Origin: Altererythrobacter sp. XM-24bin4
Lineage (GTDB): Bacteria; Pseudomonadota; Alphaproteobacteria; Sphingomonadales; Sphingomonadaceae
Assembly (NCBI GenBank): GCA_003149575.1
Contig: QCWG01000001.1
Location: forward strand, 2,052,334 to 2,116,333
Length of the DNA stretch: 64,000 nucleotides
Direction of reading: 5' to 3'
Shown one piece after another: positions 34,428-44,625 of this stretch. A model generated the notes under the pieces. That model saw only the letters and a program-made list of their open reading frames with translations. It did not search any database and was not told where the DNA came from. Positions within the stretch are counted from its first letter, which is position 1; each line of letters opens with the position of its first letter. Made by a program: the position numbers and the translations under genes.

Positions 34428-35354
34428 TTACAACCATCCCTCATCTGCGTACCATTTCGCAGTCATCTTGAAGCCGTCAGCGCCGCCAATCTGCGGCATC
34501 CAGACGCTTTCAGGTACCGCTCGATCCGAGCGCGCGACCCAGTTCGGATGGCACATATAGCCCACACGGTCCTGCGTCAGTTTGGCGTTGGAGCCCCGAA
34601 AGAGCTTGTCCAAGGCCGCCGCGCTTTGCAGCACTGCGCGCGGTAAATGCGGTGCGAACACACGCTGCCCGACGGCATCGCCAATCGCTTTCGCCATTTC
34701 CTTGTGGCTCCAACCTCCTTCCCGGCCATCGTCCGGCTCGAATATCTTCTTCCGCACCAATGCGGGTTGCGCATCCACCAGATCGAGCAAAAGCCGCGCC
34801 AGATCCGCCACATGAATGATCGATGTCGCCCCACCTGGCGGCAGCGGCACCACGCCCATTCGTGCGGTTCGAAAGAGCTCGAACATATCGCTGTCACGCG
34901 GGCCGTACACCGCAGGGGGGCGGACAATCGTCCAGTCGAGCCCGCTGTCCCGAACCAAGTCCTCAGCAGCTGCCTTCGACGCGCCATAAGCGGACAATTC
35001 CGGCTTGCGCGCCGAAAGCGAGGACACAAATACGAACCGCTTCACGCCGTTTTGCTTCGCCGCCGCAATCACATTCGCCGTACCCGCCACATTGGCCGCA
35101 TCGAAGTCCGCAGGATCAGGCGTGTTGGTCAGCCCTGCAATATGGATCACAGCCTTCGTACCCGCGACAAGGTGGCCCAGCGCATGCGCGTTCGCAAGGT
35201 CACCCAGAACCCATTCAACGCGAGTGTGTTTGTGATCGCTCGCGCGCCTGACCAGTGCATTCGCTGGCTGGTGGCGGTGCATGGTTTCATCGAGAACTGC
35301 TTGCCCGACAAAGCCGGTTGCTCCCGTTATCGCGATGGGTATGTCGCCGCTCAC
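34428..35354 (-). CDS. NAD-dependent epimerase/dehydratase (extended SDR)
   Basis: This 308-residue Rossmann protein has the cofactor loop ITGATGFVGQAVLDE, a VIHIAGLTN motif and the catalytic YGASKAAAEDL (YxxxK). After SSLSAR the usual Ser/Thr position is present. Related proteins include sugar-nucleotide epimerases and NDUFA9-like complex I assembly SDRs; I cannot decide the substrate. It overlaps the proB stop by 4 bp (ATGA), so it is the downstream partner of proB. Confidence 0.85.
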   Translation of the reverse strand: MSGDIPIAITGATGFVGQAVLDETMHRHQPANALVRRASDHKHTRVEWVLGDLANAHALGHLVAGTKAVIHIAGLTNTPDPADFDAANVAGTANVIAAAKQNGVKRFVFVSSLSARKPELSAYGASKAAAEDLVRDSGLDWTIVRPPAVYGPRDSDMFELFRTARMGVVPLPPGGATSIIHVADLARLLLDLVDAQPALVRKKIFEPDDGREGGWSHKEMAKAIGDAVGQRVFAPHLPRAVLQSAAALDKLFRGSNAKLTQDRVGYMCHPNWVARSDRAVPESVWMPQIGGADGFKMTAKWYADEGWL

Positions 35355-36475
35355 AGCAGCACCATATGATCGCGATGAACCACAGCCGCGCGCGGAGCAT
35401 AGCCCAGAATTCTAGCCTGATGATCTTCGCGCAGGCCGGCGATCCTGCGGCAAACTACTGCGTCATATTCTACCAAACCTTTGGCGATCGATTTGCCTTT
35501 TGTATCAAGCACTTCAACCAAGGCCCCGCGCTCGAATGCGCCGTCAACTGCGGTGATTCCAACTGCCAGGACGCTCGCCCCTCCATTGAGCAAGGCCTTT
35601 GTGCAGCCCTTGTCTACGGTCAGCGAACCCTCTGAAGTCAACCTGCCGCCAAGCCATGCCTTGCGAGCGGTATCGCTGCGCTGAGGGAGGAAAACCGTAC
35701 CGCGATTGGCCGAGATCGCCTTTGAAATCGGCGAATTCTGCGTGCCGTTGATGATCGCTAGCGTAATGCCGGCACGCTCTGCAATTTGTGCTGCCTGAAG
35801 TTTGGAGGCCATGCCGCCCGAGCCCATGCCTGACGACGATTCCGCGCTTGCCATCGCCAACACCTCGGCCGTGATCCCTTTGACGTTTTCGATCAGCCGG
35901 GCATCGCCTTTCTTGGGGTCGCGATCAAACAGACCGTCAACATCTGATAGCAGCAATACTGCATCTGCTTGCGCCGCTTGAGCAACCCGTGCCGCTAGTC
36001 GGTCATTGTCACCAAACCGGATTTCCTCGGTCGCTACGCTGTCATTCTCATTGATGACTGGTACGGCCCCGGCTTCGAGCAAGCGAGCAAGCGTTGCCGA
36101 CGCATTGAGATACCGCCGCCGATCCTCAAGATCGCTCAAAGACAGCAGCATTTGTGCCGCCGTCAGTTCCGACTGCGCCAGTTTGTCTGCCCACAATCCC
36201 GCCAGCGTGATTTGTCCGACTGATGCCGCTGCTTGTGCATCGGCCAAACTCGCGCGCCCGCCAGATGGCAAGCCCAGCCTTGATGCGCCCAATGCAATCG
36301 CGCCGGAGCTGACTACAACCAGCTCCACCCCTTCGTTCCGCAGCATGACCAGGTCTTGCACCAGCGTTTCAAGCCAGTTTCTGCGAGGGCTTCCATTGCC
36401 GATCAACAATGCACTGCCGATCTTGACCACCAAACGGCGGCACGAGGTCAATTCGCTCAATGCAGTAAAGGACAT
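35351..36475 (-). CDS. proB: Glutamate 5-kinase
   Basis: This 374-residue protein has an amino-acid kinase domain (LVVKIGSALLIGNG, VVVSSGAIALGASRLG, VINENDSVATEEIRFGDND, LLLSDVDGLFDRDP, GSGGMASKLQAA) and a C-terminal PUA domain (WLGGRLTSEGSLTVDKG). It phosphorylates glutamate for proline synthesis. It starts 4 bp after obgE ends, and the obgE-proB pair is common. proC lies at 41706-42503; proA is not here. Confidence 0.95.
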   Translation of the reverse strand: MSFTALSELTSCRRLVVKIGSALLIGNGSPRRNWLETLVQDLVMLRNEGVELVVVSSGAIALGASRLGLPSGGRASLADAQAAASVGQITLAGLWADKLAQSELTAAQMLLSLSDLEDRRRYLNASATLARLLEAGAVPVINENDSVATEEIRFGDNDRLAARVAQAAQADAVLLLSDVDGLFDRDPKKGDARLIENVKGITAEVLAMASAESSSGMGSGGMASKLQAAQIAERAGITLAIINGTQNSPISKAISANRGTVFLPQRSDTARKAWLGGRLTSEGSLTVDKGCTKALLNGGASVLAVGITAVDGAFERGALVEVLDTKGKSIAKGLVEYDAVVCRRIAGLREDHQARILGYAPRAAVVHRDHMVLL

Positions 36476-36479
36476 CAGC

Positions 36480-37559
<1,080 letters not shown>

Positions 37560-37589
37560 CTATGCATTTTCCTGGAAAAAGCGAGTGTT

Positions 37590-39551
37590 TTAGAAATCAG
37601 CTTTGATGCCAATGACTGCGGTCCGTCCGGGCGAGACAAAGCTGAACACTTGCTCATATGTCTGATCGAACAAGTTTTCGACGCGGCCGAACACTCTGAA
37701 CTGGCCCGTCAAGCGCGCTTCCGCGTTGAAATTGACCAATGTGAAACTGTCCAATCGCTCGACCACCGGAGCAAAGCTGGGATCAGTGAAGGCCACATCG
37801 TCGGTTGCACCATTGTGCCGCACGATCAGAGTGGTTGATCCCTCGTCACCCGGCGCGGTCCAGGTGAGTACGGCAGACGCGATATTTCCGGGGCGGCGCA
37901 CTTCTTCCACCCCGTTTTCTTGGGCGTCGAGATAGGTATAGGCCGCATCCAGTGTCAGTTGCTTTCCGAGCTGCGCACGAGCGCTTAGCTCAACGCCGCG
38001 CTGTTTCGATAGCGTGCTGCGGTTGGCTGGGGTTGCGATGTATAATGGAGCCGGGAATGTCGTGAAGATTTCATCTTCCAGCCGGCTGTCGAAAAAGGTC
38101 GCCGACAATGTCATTGCGCCCTCAGCCAAGCGCTGATCTACGCCCACGTCCCAGCTTTCGGATTTCTCTGGCGAAAGGTCTTCATTGCCGATGAAGCGAC
38201 CATCGAAGAAGCCAAACAGTTCGAAGAAGCCCGGGTTCTTGATGCCAGTGCCATAATTTGCGCGCAGGCGCGTATCTTCGCTCGCATCGATGCCCGCGCC
38301 CATGCGGAAAGTCGTTTCGTCAGCGAAACGATCATTGATGTCATGTCGGATTGCCGCTGAGAAATCGAACCTCTCGCCGTCAAATCGATATTCGCCAGCA
38401 AGCCCGACATTTTCAATCGAGCGTCGCCCCGTGAAGGCGAAATCGAACGGATCGTCGTTGCGGAACCGCTCACGCTCCCAGTCGGCGGCGAAAGACAGCG
38501 AATGAGCATCCGAGATCCGCAGACCGGATACATAGGACGCCTTCAGGCGGTCTCCATCGCTACCGGATGTGCGCCCGAACTGGCCAAAAGTGTCGCGCGC
38601 AATATCCGCGATCTGGGCAGATAGATCGTGCGTCCAGTCACCGCGCATGGTTTCCAATCGTGCGCCAACCAGCGCATAGGCTGCTTCATTCTCGAACCGG
38701 GTCCCCGGGCTGTCGATCACAAAACCGAAGGTCGGGCTACTTGGGTCGAAATCACTGTCGTTGAAATCGCCTTCGGTTTGGACAAAACGCCCAGAAGCGC
38801 GCAGCTCAAATCCGTCTACGACTTCAAGAGCGCCCTTGCCGGAGAGCGTGTAGCCATCGCGACCGATATCGCGCGCGCCGCCACGGGCATTGGGTTCGCC
38901 GCCGGTGCTAACTATTGTGCCTGATAGCGATGCATTCCAACGACCGCCGCTTGTACCGATACGCGCAGCACCGTTGAATGTGTTGTTAGATCCTCCTTCG
39001 ATCCATGCCGAAGCGCCGTCAAACTGCCCGCTATCGTATGCGACCACTCCGCCGATTGCATCCGAGCCATAGAGCGCTGACTGCGGCCCGCGCAGAACCT
39101 CTATCCGGCTGCCGATTTCAGCTTGAAGTGTTCCGACATCGAACTCGCCAGCGAAAGGGTTGGACACTTCGATTCCGTCGACCAGCACCAGCACGTGATT
39201 GGCTTCAGACCCGCGCAGGCGCAGCTGGGTCTGACCCGCAACGCTCGCCACGGCGACGCCCGGCACATCGCGCAGCACATCCGCCACATCACGCACCTGG
39301 CGTTGCCGGAGTTCATTGGTCTCGATGATAGTGGCGGACCCTGTGTACTCCTCTGGATAAGGATCATTATCAGACCGGCTGCCACTTACGATGATGTCAC
39401 CACGCTTGGGGTGGTACAGAAAGACGTCGACCTGTTCGAACTCCTCATCGTTGGCATAGGTGCCTTCCTGCGCGCCCTGCGCCACCGCAGGCGAATTCCA
39501 TGCCAGCGCAGCTACAGCCGCACCGCACAGCAAACTTCGTTTATTCATCAT
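37590..39551 (-). CDS. btuB: TonB-dependent vitamin B12 receptor BtuB
   Basis: This 653-residue outer-membrane receptor has a signal peptide (NKRSLLCGAAVAALAW, cleavage near AVA-QGA). A TonB-box-like stretch (GDIIVSGSR) precedes the plug domain (LRDVPGVAVASVAGQTQLRLRG, VLVLVDGIEVSNP, EVLRGPQSALYGSDAIGG). A 22-strand-type barrel follows, ending in Phe (VIGIKADF). It imports cobalamin across the outer membrane. The function is supported by the cobalamin riboswitch in its leader. The ATG at 39551 has GGAG about 8 nt upstream. BtuF, C and D are not in the window. Confidence 0.92.
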   Translation of the reverse strand: MMNKRSLLCGAAVAALAWNSPAVAQGAQEGTYANDEEFEQVDVFLYHPKRGDIIVSGSRSDNDPYPEEYTGSATIIETNELRQRQVRDVADVLRDVPGVAVASVAGQTQLRLRGSEANHVLVLVDGIEVSNPFAGEFDVGTLQAEIGSRIEVLRGPQSALYGSDAIGGVVAYDSGQFDGASAWIEGGSNNTFNGAARIGTSGGRWNASLSGTIVSTGGEPNARGGARDIGRDGYTLSGKGALEVVDGFELRASGRFVQTEGDFNDSDFDPSSPTFGFVIDSPGTRFENEAAYALVGARLETMRGDWTHDLSAQIADIARDTFGQFGRTSGSDGDRLKASYVSGLRISDAHSLSFAADWERERFRNDDPFDFAFTGRRSIENVGLAGEYRFDGERFDFSAAIRHDINDRFADETTFRMGAGIDASEDTRLRANYGTGIKNPGFFELFGFFDGRFIGNEDLSPEKSESWDVGVDQRLAEGAMTLSATFFDSRLEDEIFTTFPAPLYIATPANRSTLSKQRGVELSARAQLGKQLTLDAAYTYLDAQENGVEEVRRPGNIASAVLTWTAPGDEGSTTLIVRHNGATDDVAFTDPSFAPVVERLDSFTLVNFNAEARLTGQFRVFGRVENLFDQTYEQVFSFVSPGRTAVIGIKADF

Positions 39552-39671
39552 CGAAATACTCCGTCTCAACGCGACGGGCCTCGCGAGATGCACCCACAAG
39601 GCCCAACAATGTCGCTCGAAACGAAAGTTCTTCCGCGCCTGACCAATCCCAGAGCCAGACAAAGAGCGACG

Positions 39672-39856
39672 CGCGCCGGTCGGTCTCCTGGCTCACGGGT
39701 CAGTGCCTCTGCTTCCCCTTCCCAGATCGGTTCAGATCCAGTGGGAGTGTCCGTATTGGGACACGCGAAACAGATGCTCGCCGCTTACAGTTGCAGGGAC
39801 AGCTGCGGAATTGAGTGAAGAACACTCGCACCGCATTCCCGTTACCGGTTTGCTAG
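39672..39856 (-). promoter_or_regulatory. Cobalamin riboswitch in the btuB leader
   Basis: The minus strand carries the conserved cobalamin aptamer elements in order: GGTAACGGGAATGCGGTGCG, then CCGCAGCTGTCCCTGCAACT, TAAGCGGCGAGC, CCACTGG, GGGAAGG, AGCAGAGGC and finally the B12 box GAGCCAGGAGACCGACC. It ends about 120 nt before the btuB start. Binding of adenosylcobalamin should lower btuB expression, by termination or by hiding the ribosome-binding site. The expression platform was not resolved. Ends are approximate. Confidence 0.94.
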
Positions 39857-39873
39857 ACGTGCTCTAGATAGCA

Positions 39874-39907
39874 AAAGGGCGCGGTGCAAGATTGCACAGC
39901 GCCCTTT
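39874..39907 (-). terminator. Intrinsic terminator of the lipoprotein gene
   Basis: The perfect 9-bp stem AAAGGGCGC/GCGCCCTTT (39874-39882 with 39899-39907) also has an inner TGCAA/TTGCA helix. On the minus strand the hairpin is followed by TTTTGC. It lies 19 bp after the lipoprotein stop and directly ahead of the btuB riboswitch, so it separates the two transcripts. Confidence 0.85.
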
Positions 39908-39925
39908 GGTCGCCCCTGGTAAGGA

Positions 39926-40657
39926 TCAATTATTCTGCGCAGCCGCGCTTTGCGGCGGACCATAATTGGCTTCAAGCGTTACCGGGCTTCTGTTCGGGCC
40001 ATATTGCGCTTCCCACGCTGCCAAATCGACGCGGTATTGCTCATAAGAAGAGAAAAACTCTTCATAGACCGCTTCCATCCGCGGCAGGGCAGTCTCGGCA
40101 AAAACGTGCAATTGACCGGCCGGCACATCAACGATTTCCTGCCCGATCTGATGAGCTACATCGCAGAATGCTGGCAAAGCCGGCGGCAACGCGAAATAGT
40201 TATAGACACGGGTCATGTAGGCGTCTTGAGCGTCGCGATAGCTGCGCCCGTGTTGAGCACGATACTGGGACGCCAAAGTACTGTTGGTGCGCGTTAGCTG
40301 GCGGCGATGCTTCTTGAGAAATTCACTGTAATTGTCGGCAAGTGCCAGATGCGATGCGTTGCGGCAATTGAGCGCAGCAACATTCAGGCCTGAACGGACA
40401 TTCCAGAGCTTTTGCTCGTCAGAAATGCCGTAGTTGACGGTCTGGCGAACACCGTCAGCGGCCATTTGCGGAATTGCCATGGTCGCGAATGCACCGGCAG
40501 GTGCCGTGGGCCGCGGCGGAATCACTATAGGCGGTGGCGGTGGGGGAGCAACAACGACCGGCGGTGGTGGCGGGGCCGCAGTTCCGCAAGCGGCCAATGT
40601 CGCACTGACGACAGCAATGGCGATGATCTTGATCTTCACAATGCCGGACTGCATCAT
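39926..40657 (-). CDS. Proline-rich lipoprotein, unknown function
   Basis: This 243-residue protein has a lipoprotein signal peptide (IKIIAIAVVSATLAAC, lipobox TLAAC). A run of Pro and Val follows (APPPPPPIVIPPRP), probably a spacer, then a roughly 180-residue helical domain with two visible Cys (ALNCRNASHLALADNYSEF and PAFCDVAHQIGQEI). The region between carries many Arg and Gln residues. The ATG pair at 40657/40654 gives nearly the same start; GAGGGA lies upstream. It should be envelope-anchored. The domain is not recognised. Confidence 0.83.
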   Translation of the reverse strand: MMQSGIVKIKIIAIAVVSATLAACGTAAPPPPPVVVAPPPPPPIVIPPRPTAPAGAFATMAIPQMAADGVRQTVNYGISDEQKLWNVRSGLNVAALNCRNASHLALADNYSEFLKKHRRQLTRTNSTLASQYRAQHGRSYRDAQDAYMTRVYNYFALPPALPAFCDVAHQIGQEIVDVPAGQLHVFAETALPRMEAVYEEFFSSYEQYRVDLAAWEAQYGPNRSPVTLEANYGPPQSAAAQNN

Positions 40658-40766
40658 TTTTCGCGTCCCTCTCGCTATCCTTCCGGGCAAGCTACAAATG
40701 CGATCCCTAACCGCGCCTGAATCCCGAAAGTTATTTATCGCCTAGGCATATCGTTCAAATGCAGCA

Positions 40767-40801
40767 AAGAAAATGCCCGAGATGCGAAGGGCACCTCGGG
40801 C
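40767..40801 (-). terminator. Intrinsic terminator after the BAX-inhibitor-like gene
   Basis: The 7-bp stem GCCCGAG/CTCGGGC (plus 40775-40781 with 40795-40801) is followed on the minus strand by ATTTTCTTTG. It lies about 50 bp after the stop of the BAX-inhibitor-like gene. Confidence 0.85.
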
Positions 40802-40852
40802 GTCGGTGAATTGAGTCCTTTATGCGACCAGACGATCACAAACGGAAAATGC

Positions 40853-41593
40853 CTACTCGCGCGATCCCATGAAGGAGAGCAGGAACTGGAACATGTTGAT
40901 GAAGTCCAGATAGAGGCTCAGCGCCCCGAGGATCACAGCCTTGCCGGCAAAGTCGGTTCCGCGCAGCTGCGCATACTGGTTCTTCAAACGCTGCGTGTCA
41001 TACGCTGTCAGACCAGCAAAGATCAGCACGCCGATGAAGCTTACCGCCCACATCAATGCGGGTGATTGCAGCCAAAGGTTAAGCAGCATCGCCACAATCA
41101 GGCCAACCACACCCATAATCAGGAAGCTGCCCATGCCGGTCAGATCCTTCTTGGTGGTATAGCCGAAAAGGCTAAGCCCTGCGAACGCCGCAGCGGTTGC
41201 AAAGAATGTCGTCGCGATCGAGCCCTGCGTATAGACGAGGAAAATCGTCGACATGGAAAGACCCATCAGCGTCGCAAAGGCCCAGAACATGATCTGGAGC
41301 GTTCCTTTGCTAAAGCGGTTCGCGCCAAAACTCATCGCGAAAACAATCGCGAGTGGCGAAAGCATAATGAGCCACATCAGCGGCGAGCCCACAAAGCTGT
41401 AGATCAAACCGGTGTTCGCCGTCAGCAGCGCGACAACGCCAGTCAGCAAAATACCAGAGGTCATATAGTTATAGATCGAGAGCATGTGCTTGCGCAGCCC
41501 TGCGTCAAACACAGTCCCTGAGCGCGGTACGGACGCGCCAGTGAAAGCCGCCTCCTGCTGCTCCATGCTCCGGGGTTCGTTCCAATCAGCCAT
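40853..41593 (-). CDS. BAX inhibitor-1/YccA family membrane protein
   Basis: This 246-residue protein has seven predicted membrane helices (for example YMTSGILLTGVVALLTANTG, PLMWLIMLSPLAIVFAMSF, IMFWAFATLMGLSMSTIFLV, VSFIGVLIFAGLTAYDTQRL). The AYDTQRLKNQY motif near the end is typical of the BI-1/YccA (LFG) family. Members are inner-membrane proteins linked to calcium leak or to FtsH protease control. The ATG at 41593 (MADWNEPRSMEQQE) is chosen; the frame extends upstream without support. Confidence 0.92.
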   Translation of the reverse strand: MADWNEPRSMEQQEAAFTGASVPRSGTVFDAGLRKHMLSIYNYMTSGILLTGVVALLTANTGLIYSFVGSPLMWLIMLSPLAIVFAMSFGANRFSKGTLQIMFWAFATLMGLSMSTIFLVYTQGSIATTFFATAAAFAGLSLFGYTTKKDLTGMGSFLIMGVVGLIVAMLLNLWLQSPALMWAVSFIGVLIFAGLTAYDTQRLKNQYAQLRGTDFAGKAVILGALSLYLDFINMFQFLLSFMGSRE

Positions 41594-41705
41594 CGTAATC
41601 GTCTCTCCGATAATAAATCGGGCGCACATTCAGCGCCATCTGTTCAAATATCGGGTGTTTGTGTGCAATTTTCAAGCAAAACTGGATTGCATTCCTTGCA
41701 ACTGC

Positions 41706-42503
41706 TTAAGGCTGTTTTCCGGCCATTTTTGACAGTTCAGTCCCGCGATCCGCCGTGGCTTTCAGAGTGCGTAAAAGAAGCGATTTCAGAGCTTTGCTTT
41801 CATCAAGCACATTCAGACCCTCGCGCGTCATGCCGCCCGGGCTGGCAACCCGGTCTGCCAGTTCATCTGTTGTGAACTCTGAATCGGCTGCCAAAGAACC
41901 TGCCCCGTCGACCATCGCTGTCGCAAGCCGGCCTGCCATATCGGCCGGCAGGCCCAATTCGCTCGCTGCCTCTGCCAGCGCATCGATAAAGCGATAGACG
42001 AAACCAGGCCCCGAACCAGCCAGCGCGGTAGCAAGATCGAACAGATTCTCATCCGCAAGCCATTCGGCTGTGCCTAGCTTGCATGCCAGTTCCGTCACCG
42101 CCTCCCTATCCGAGCGCGAGAGGTCGTGCGCGGCCAGAACATTGGGCGACTTGCCGATCGCTACCGCAAGGTTGGGCATGAAACGCACATTCGCTTTCGC
42201 ATCGGGAAACGCTGCATCAAGTTGCGCCAGTGTGACACCCGCCAGGATCGATAGAACCAGCGTGTTCGGACCAGCAATTGACTGCATTTTCGGCGCGATA
42301 TCGACCAGCATATGCGGCTTGAAACCGAGCACCACGGCATCGAAATCGCCGTCAGGTTGCCGGGTGGTCAATGTCACCCCCTCCGCGCTTGCCTTATGGC
42401 GAGGATTATATGCAATGATGTTGCTTGCAGACACACCCGCTCGCAACCAGCCATCGACCATAGCGCCGGCCATCTTGCCATATCCGTAGATCAGAATTTT
42501 CAT
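41706..42503 (-). CDS. proC: Pyrroline-5-carboxylate reductase
   Basis: This 265-residue protein has an N-terminal Rossmann domain (ILIYGYGKMAGAMVDGWLRAG, VVLGFKPHML) and the ProC C-terminal dimer domain (ALAGSGPGFVYRFIDALAEA, ASPGGMTREGLNVL). The SGPGFVYRF and PGGMT motifs are diagnostic. It makes proline from P5C with NAD(P)H. It follows the YbjN gene by 48 bp on the same strand and is not linked to proB at 35351. Confidence 0.94.
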   Translation of the reverse strand: MKILIYGYGKMAGAMVDGWLRAGVSASNIIAYNPRHKASAEGVTLTTRQPDGDFDAVVLGFKPHMLVDIAPKMQSIAGPNTLVLSILAGVTLAQLDAAFPDAKANVRFMPNLAVAIGKSPNVLAAHDLSRSDREAVTELACKLGTAEWLADENLFDLATALAGSGPGFVYRFIDALAEAASELGLPADMAGRLATAMVDGAGSLAADSEFTTDELADRVASPGGMTREGLNVLDESKALKSLLLRTLKATADRGTELSKMAGKQP

Positions 42504-42551
42504 GGAGCCACGTTTACAGCAGGCGCGCGTGCGCTCAAGCCTCTGTGGCCC

Positions 42552-43058
42552 TCAAGCCTCGCCGACCGCGTCGACCATCGCGCTCTCCAATGCTTGGCGC
42601 GGGCTCTTGTCGCCCCAAAACACAAACTGGAAGGCAGGATAGAAGCGATCACATTCGTCAATCGCCGTTTCGATCAGGGCTTGCGCCTGCTGGATACTGA
42701 GCAACCCATCGTCACCAAGCAATGCGCCATGCCGGTAGAGCAGGACATTGCCGTTGGACCAGACATCGAAATGTCCCAGCCAGACCTGCTCATTGACCAT
42801 GGCGAGCAGTTCATAGGCCGCGCGGTTCTTGTCCTCAGACACGCGAATGTCAGGCAGGCAAAGCAATTGCAGCACATTGTCTTCGCTGCGCCAGATCGCC
42901 TTGATCTGGTACTTCGCCCAGCTTCCTTGCACTTCGCCAGCGATCTCGTTTTGACTGGTGATCTCGCATGCCCAGCCGCGCGCATCGAACAATGCCGCCA
43001 GCATTTCTACCGGGGCAGCATCCTCACCGGTGCCATATTCGACTTCGCGGGCTCTCAT
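42552..43058 (-). CDS. YbjN domain-containing protein
   Basis: This 168-residue protein matches the YbjN/T3SS-chaperone-like fold: APVEMLAALFDARGWACE, EVQGSWAKYQIKAIWR, VLQLLCLPDIRV, LAMVNEQVWLGHFDVWSNG and a C-terminal CDRFYPAFQFVFWGDKSPRQA. YbjN proteins are poorly understood putative sensory or chaperone-like proteins. The ATG at 43058 is chosen because the conserved block starts there; an in-frame start 20 codons upstream is possible. Confidence 0.85.
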   Translation of the reverse strand: MRAREVEYGTGEDAAPVEMLAALFDARGWACEITSQNEIAGEVQGSWAKYQIKAIWRSEDNVLQLLCLPDIRVSEDKNRAAYELLAMVNEQVWLGHFDVWSNGNVLLYRHGALLGDDGLLSIQQAQALIETAIDECDRFYPAFQFVFWGDKSPRQALESAMVDAVGEA

Positions 43059-43199
43059 GAATTGGGGCTTCCACTTCGCATCGAGTGCTGATTGCACTTG
43101 TCCCTGCTTTGAATGCAATGGCTGCGATGTCAGCTTTTGGGGAGAAAGCGACTGGCTTGTTCAAAGCTTGTGCAAAGAAAGCCGTGAACAACTTATATA

Positions 43200-44534
43200 C
43201 TATTGAATAATATCAATCTTTTCGCCTTCAGCGCTAGTGTAGCTGAAGCTGTCAAAACCTTGTTGCCGCAATTCGCGCACCAATTGCCTGGCTTCGTCGC
43301 GCGTAGCAAAGGGCCCGGTCAGAAGCCGGTTCGCCTGCCCCCACGGGGTGGAATAGGCCTCGCGCCCGTCCAGCAACTCCGGTGCGCGCCGCATCATCCG
43401 GCGCCAGTCGAATCGCAATGCGCCAATATCGCGCCCGGTGGCCATCTGCACCCAGTGACGGCTGGGATGCTGCGGCGGTTCGGGTTTCGATTGTTCGCGC
43501 GGTATCTCGATTGTCGAAATGTCAACAGCCCCATCAGATGCCGCGGCGGGAAGTTCCTCCGGCGCGATAAAGCCTGAAAACGCATCTGCTACCGAAGCCT
43601 GCTCACGTGCTATGCGCGCAAGCCTGCTTTCGCCGCTCGGCTCAGGTGGAGATGTATCGACGCGTGTTCCCAGCGGTGTTCCGCGCGGGGTAAGCCGTTG
43701 ATCGACGCGGGCGATCCGCGGATCTTCACCGCGGCCCAAACTCGCCATTTGCGGATCATCGCGGCCAATCTCGGCCGCACGCGGGAAAATTCCCAGATTT
43801 GCAGCAGCCGCTTGTTGCGATTTGGTCAGGCGCGGCATGAACTCAAAATAGGGGGTCATGCGACTGGACAGATCGGGCGGCAGCAGTTGATTTGCCAGCC
43901 TCGCTGCTTGATCGGTGTCACCCAGTATGGCGAGACCAAATGCGCGCGCCCTGAACGCGGCGAGATCTTGCCTCGTCAGAAGCGGGCGCAGGGTGGCTTC
44001 GAAGGCATCGCGCTGACCCGCAATCGCCTGGCTTATTGCCAAACGACGCGTCACCTCATCATCCTGTTCCTTCGCCAGAAATGCCCGGTAGCTTTGTTGC
44101 GCAAGTTCGTTGTTGCCAACCAGATCCTGCGCCAGCCCCCAATCACCCAGGATCACATCGACAGACGCACCCGCACGTTCTGCTTCGGCAAACATCTGCA
44201 ACGCCTCTACCGGTTGTCGCGTCTTCAGAAAGACAGACGCGAGCCCGAGCTTGGCTGCAGCAGAATTGGGCGATATCTGAAGTGCGCGCGCGTAGAAACC
44301 TTCCGCAGCGCTGTAATCATCGAGTGCGAGCGATGCATCACCAGCATCCACCAGGGCCTGAGCGCTTTGAGGTTGCCGCGCCAGTCGCTGCAACGCGTTA
44401 CGCAATTCCTCCACTTCCGCCGAAGGCAAAGCCTGCGATACCTCACGCGATGCGGTTTGCTGAGCATTGGTTGGTACGGCCAGTGCCGGAACAGCGGCCA
44501 TAGCAAGCACAAGGAGGAAGGCGGGGGTGGCCAT
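43200..44534 (-). CDS. TPR and SPOR domain periplasmic protein
   Basis: This 444-residue protein has a signal peptide (MATPAFLLVLAMAAVPALA). Three or so TPR units follow (AQALVDAGDASLALDDYSAA, GFYARALQISPNSAAAKLGL), then a low-complexity Arg/Pro-rich linker. The C-terminal SPOR domain (about 365-444: HWVQMATGRDIGALRFDWRR, FATRDEARQLVRELRQQGFD) would bind denuded peptidoglycan glycans, so a septal role is likely. It lies 91 bp downstream of ftsZ on the same strand. A 7-bp inverted repeat (TTGTTCA 43157-43163, TGAACAA 43185-43191) follows its stop. Confidence 0.85.
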   Translation of the reverse strand: MATPAFLLVLAMAAVPALAVPTNAQQTASREVSQALPSAEVEELRNALQRLARQPQSAQALVDAGDASLALDDYSAAEGFYARALQISPNSAAAKLGLASVFLKTRQPVEALQMFAEAERAGASVDVILGDWGLAQDLVGNNELAQQSYRAFLAKEQDDEVTRRLAISQAIAGQRDAFEATLRPLLTRQDLAAFRARAFGLAILGDTDQAARLANQLLPPDLSSRMTPYFEFMPRLTKSQQAAAANLGIFPRAAEIGRDDPQMASLGRGEDPRIARVDQRLTPRGTPLGTRVDTSPPEPSGESRLARIAREQASVADAFSGFIAPEELPAAASDGAVDISTIEIPREQSKPEPPQHPSRHWVQMATGRDIGALRFDWRRMMRRAPELLDGREAYSTPWGQANRLLTGPFATRDEARQLVRELRQQGFDSFSYTSAEGEKIDIIQ

Positions 44535-44547
44535 TACATAACCCTTA

Positions 44548-44597
44548 CAAGGTTCACACCTGCAAGCGCTGCACTAAGCGGGCGCATGTGAACCTTG
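44548..44597. repeat. Perfect inverted repeat between ftsZ and the TPR-SPOR gene
   Basis: CAAGGTTCACA (44548-44558) and TGTGAACCTTG (44587-44597) are perfectly complementary over 11 bp with a 28-nt loop. On the minus strand the distal arm ends about 13 nt before the TPR-SPOR start and abuts its AAGGG ribosome-binding site. There is no T-run. It could be an mRNA hairpin tuning read-through from ftsZ. Confidence 0.55.
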
Positions 44598-44625
44598 CAA
44601 GAATAGCGCGGTGAGACGAGCCGAA

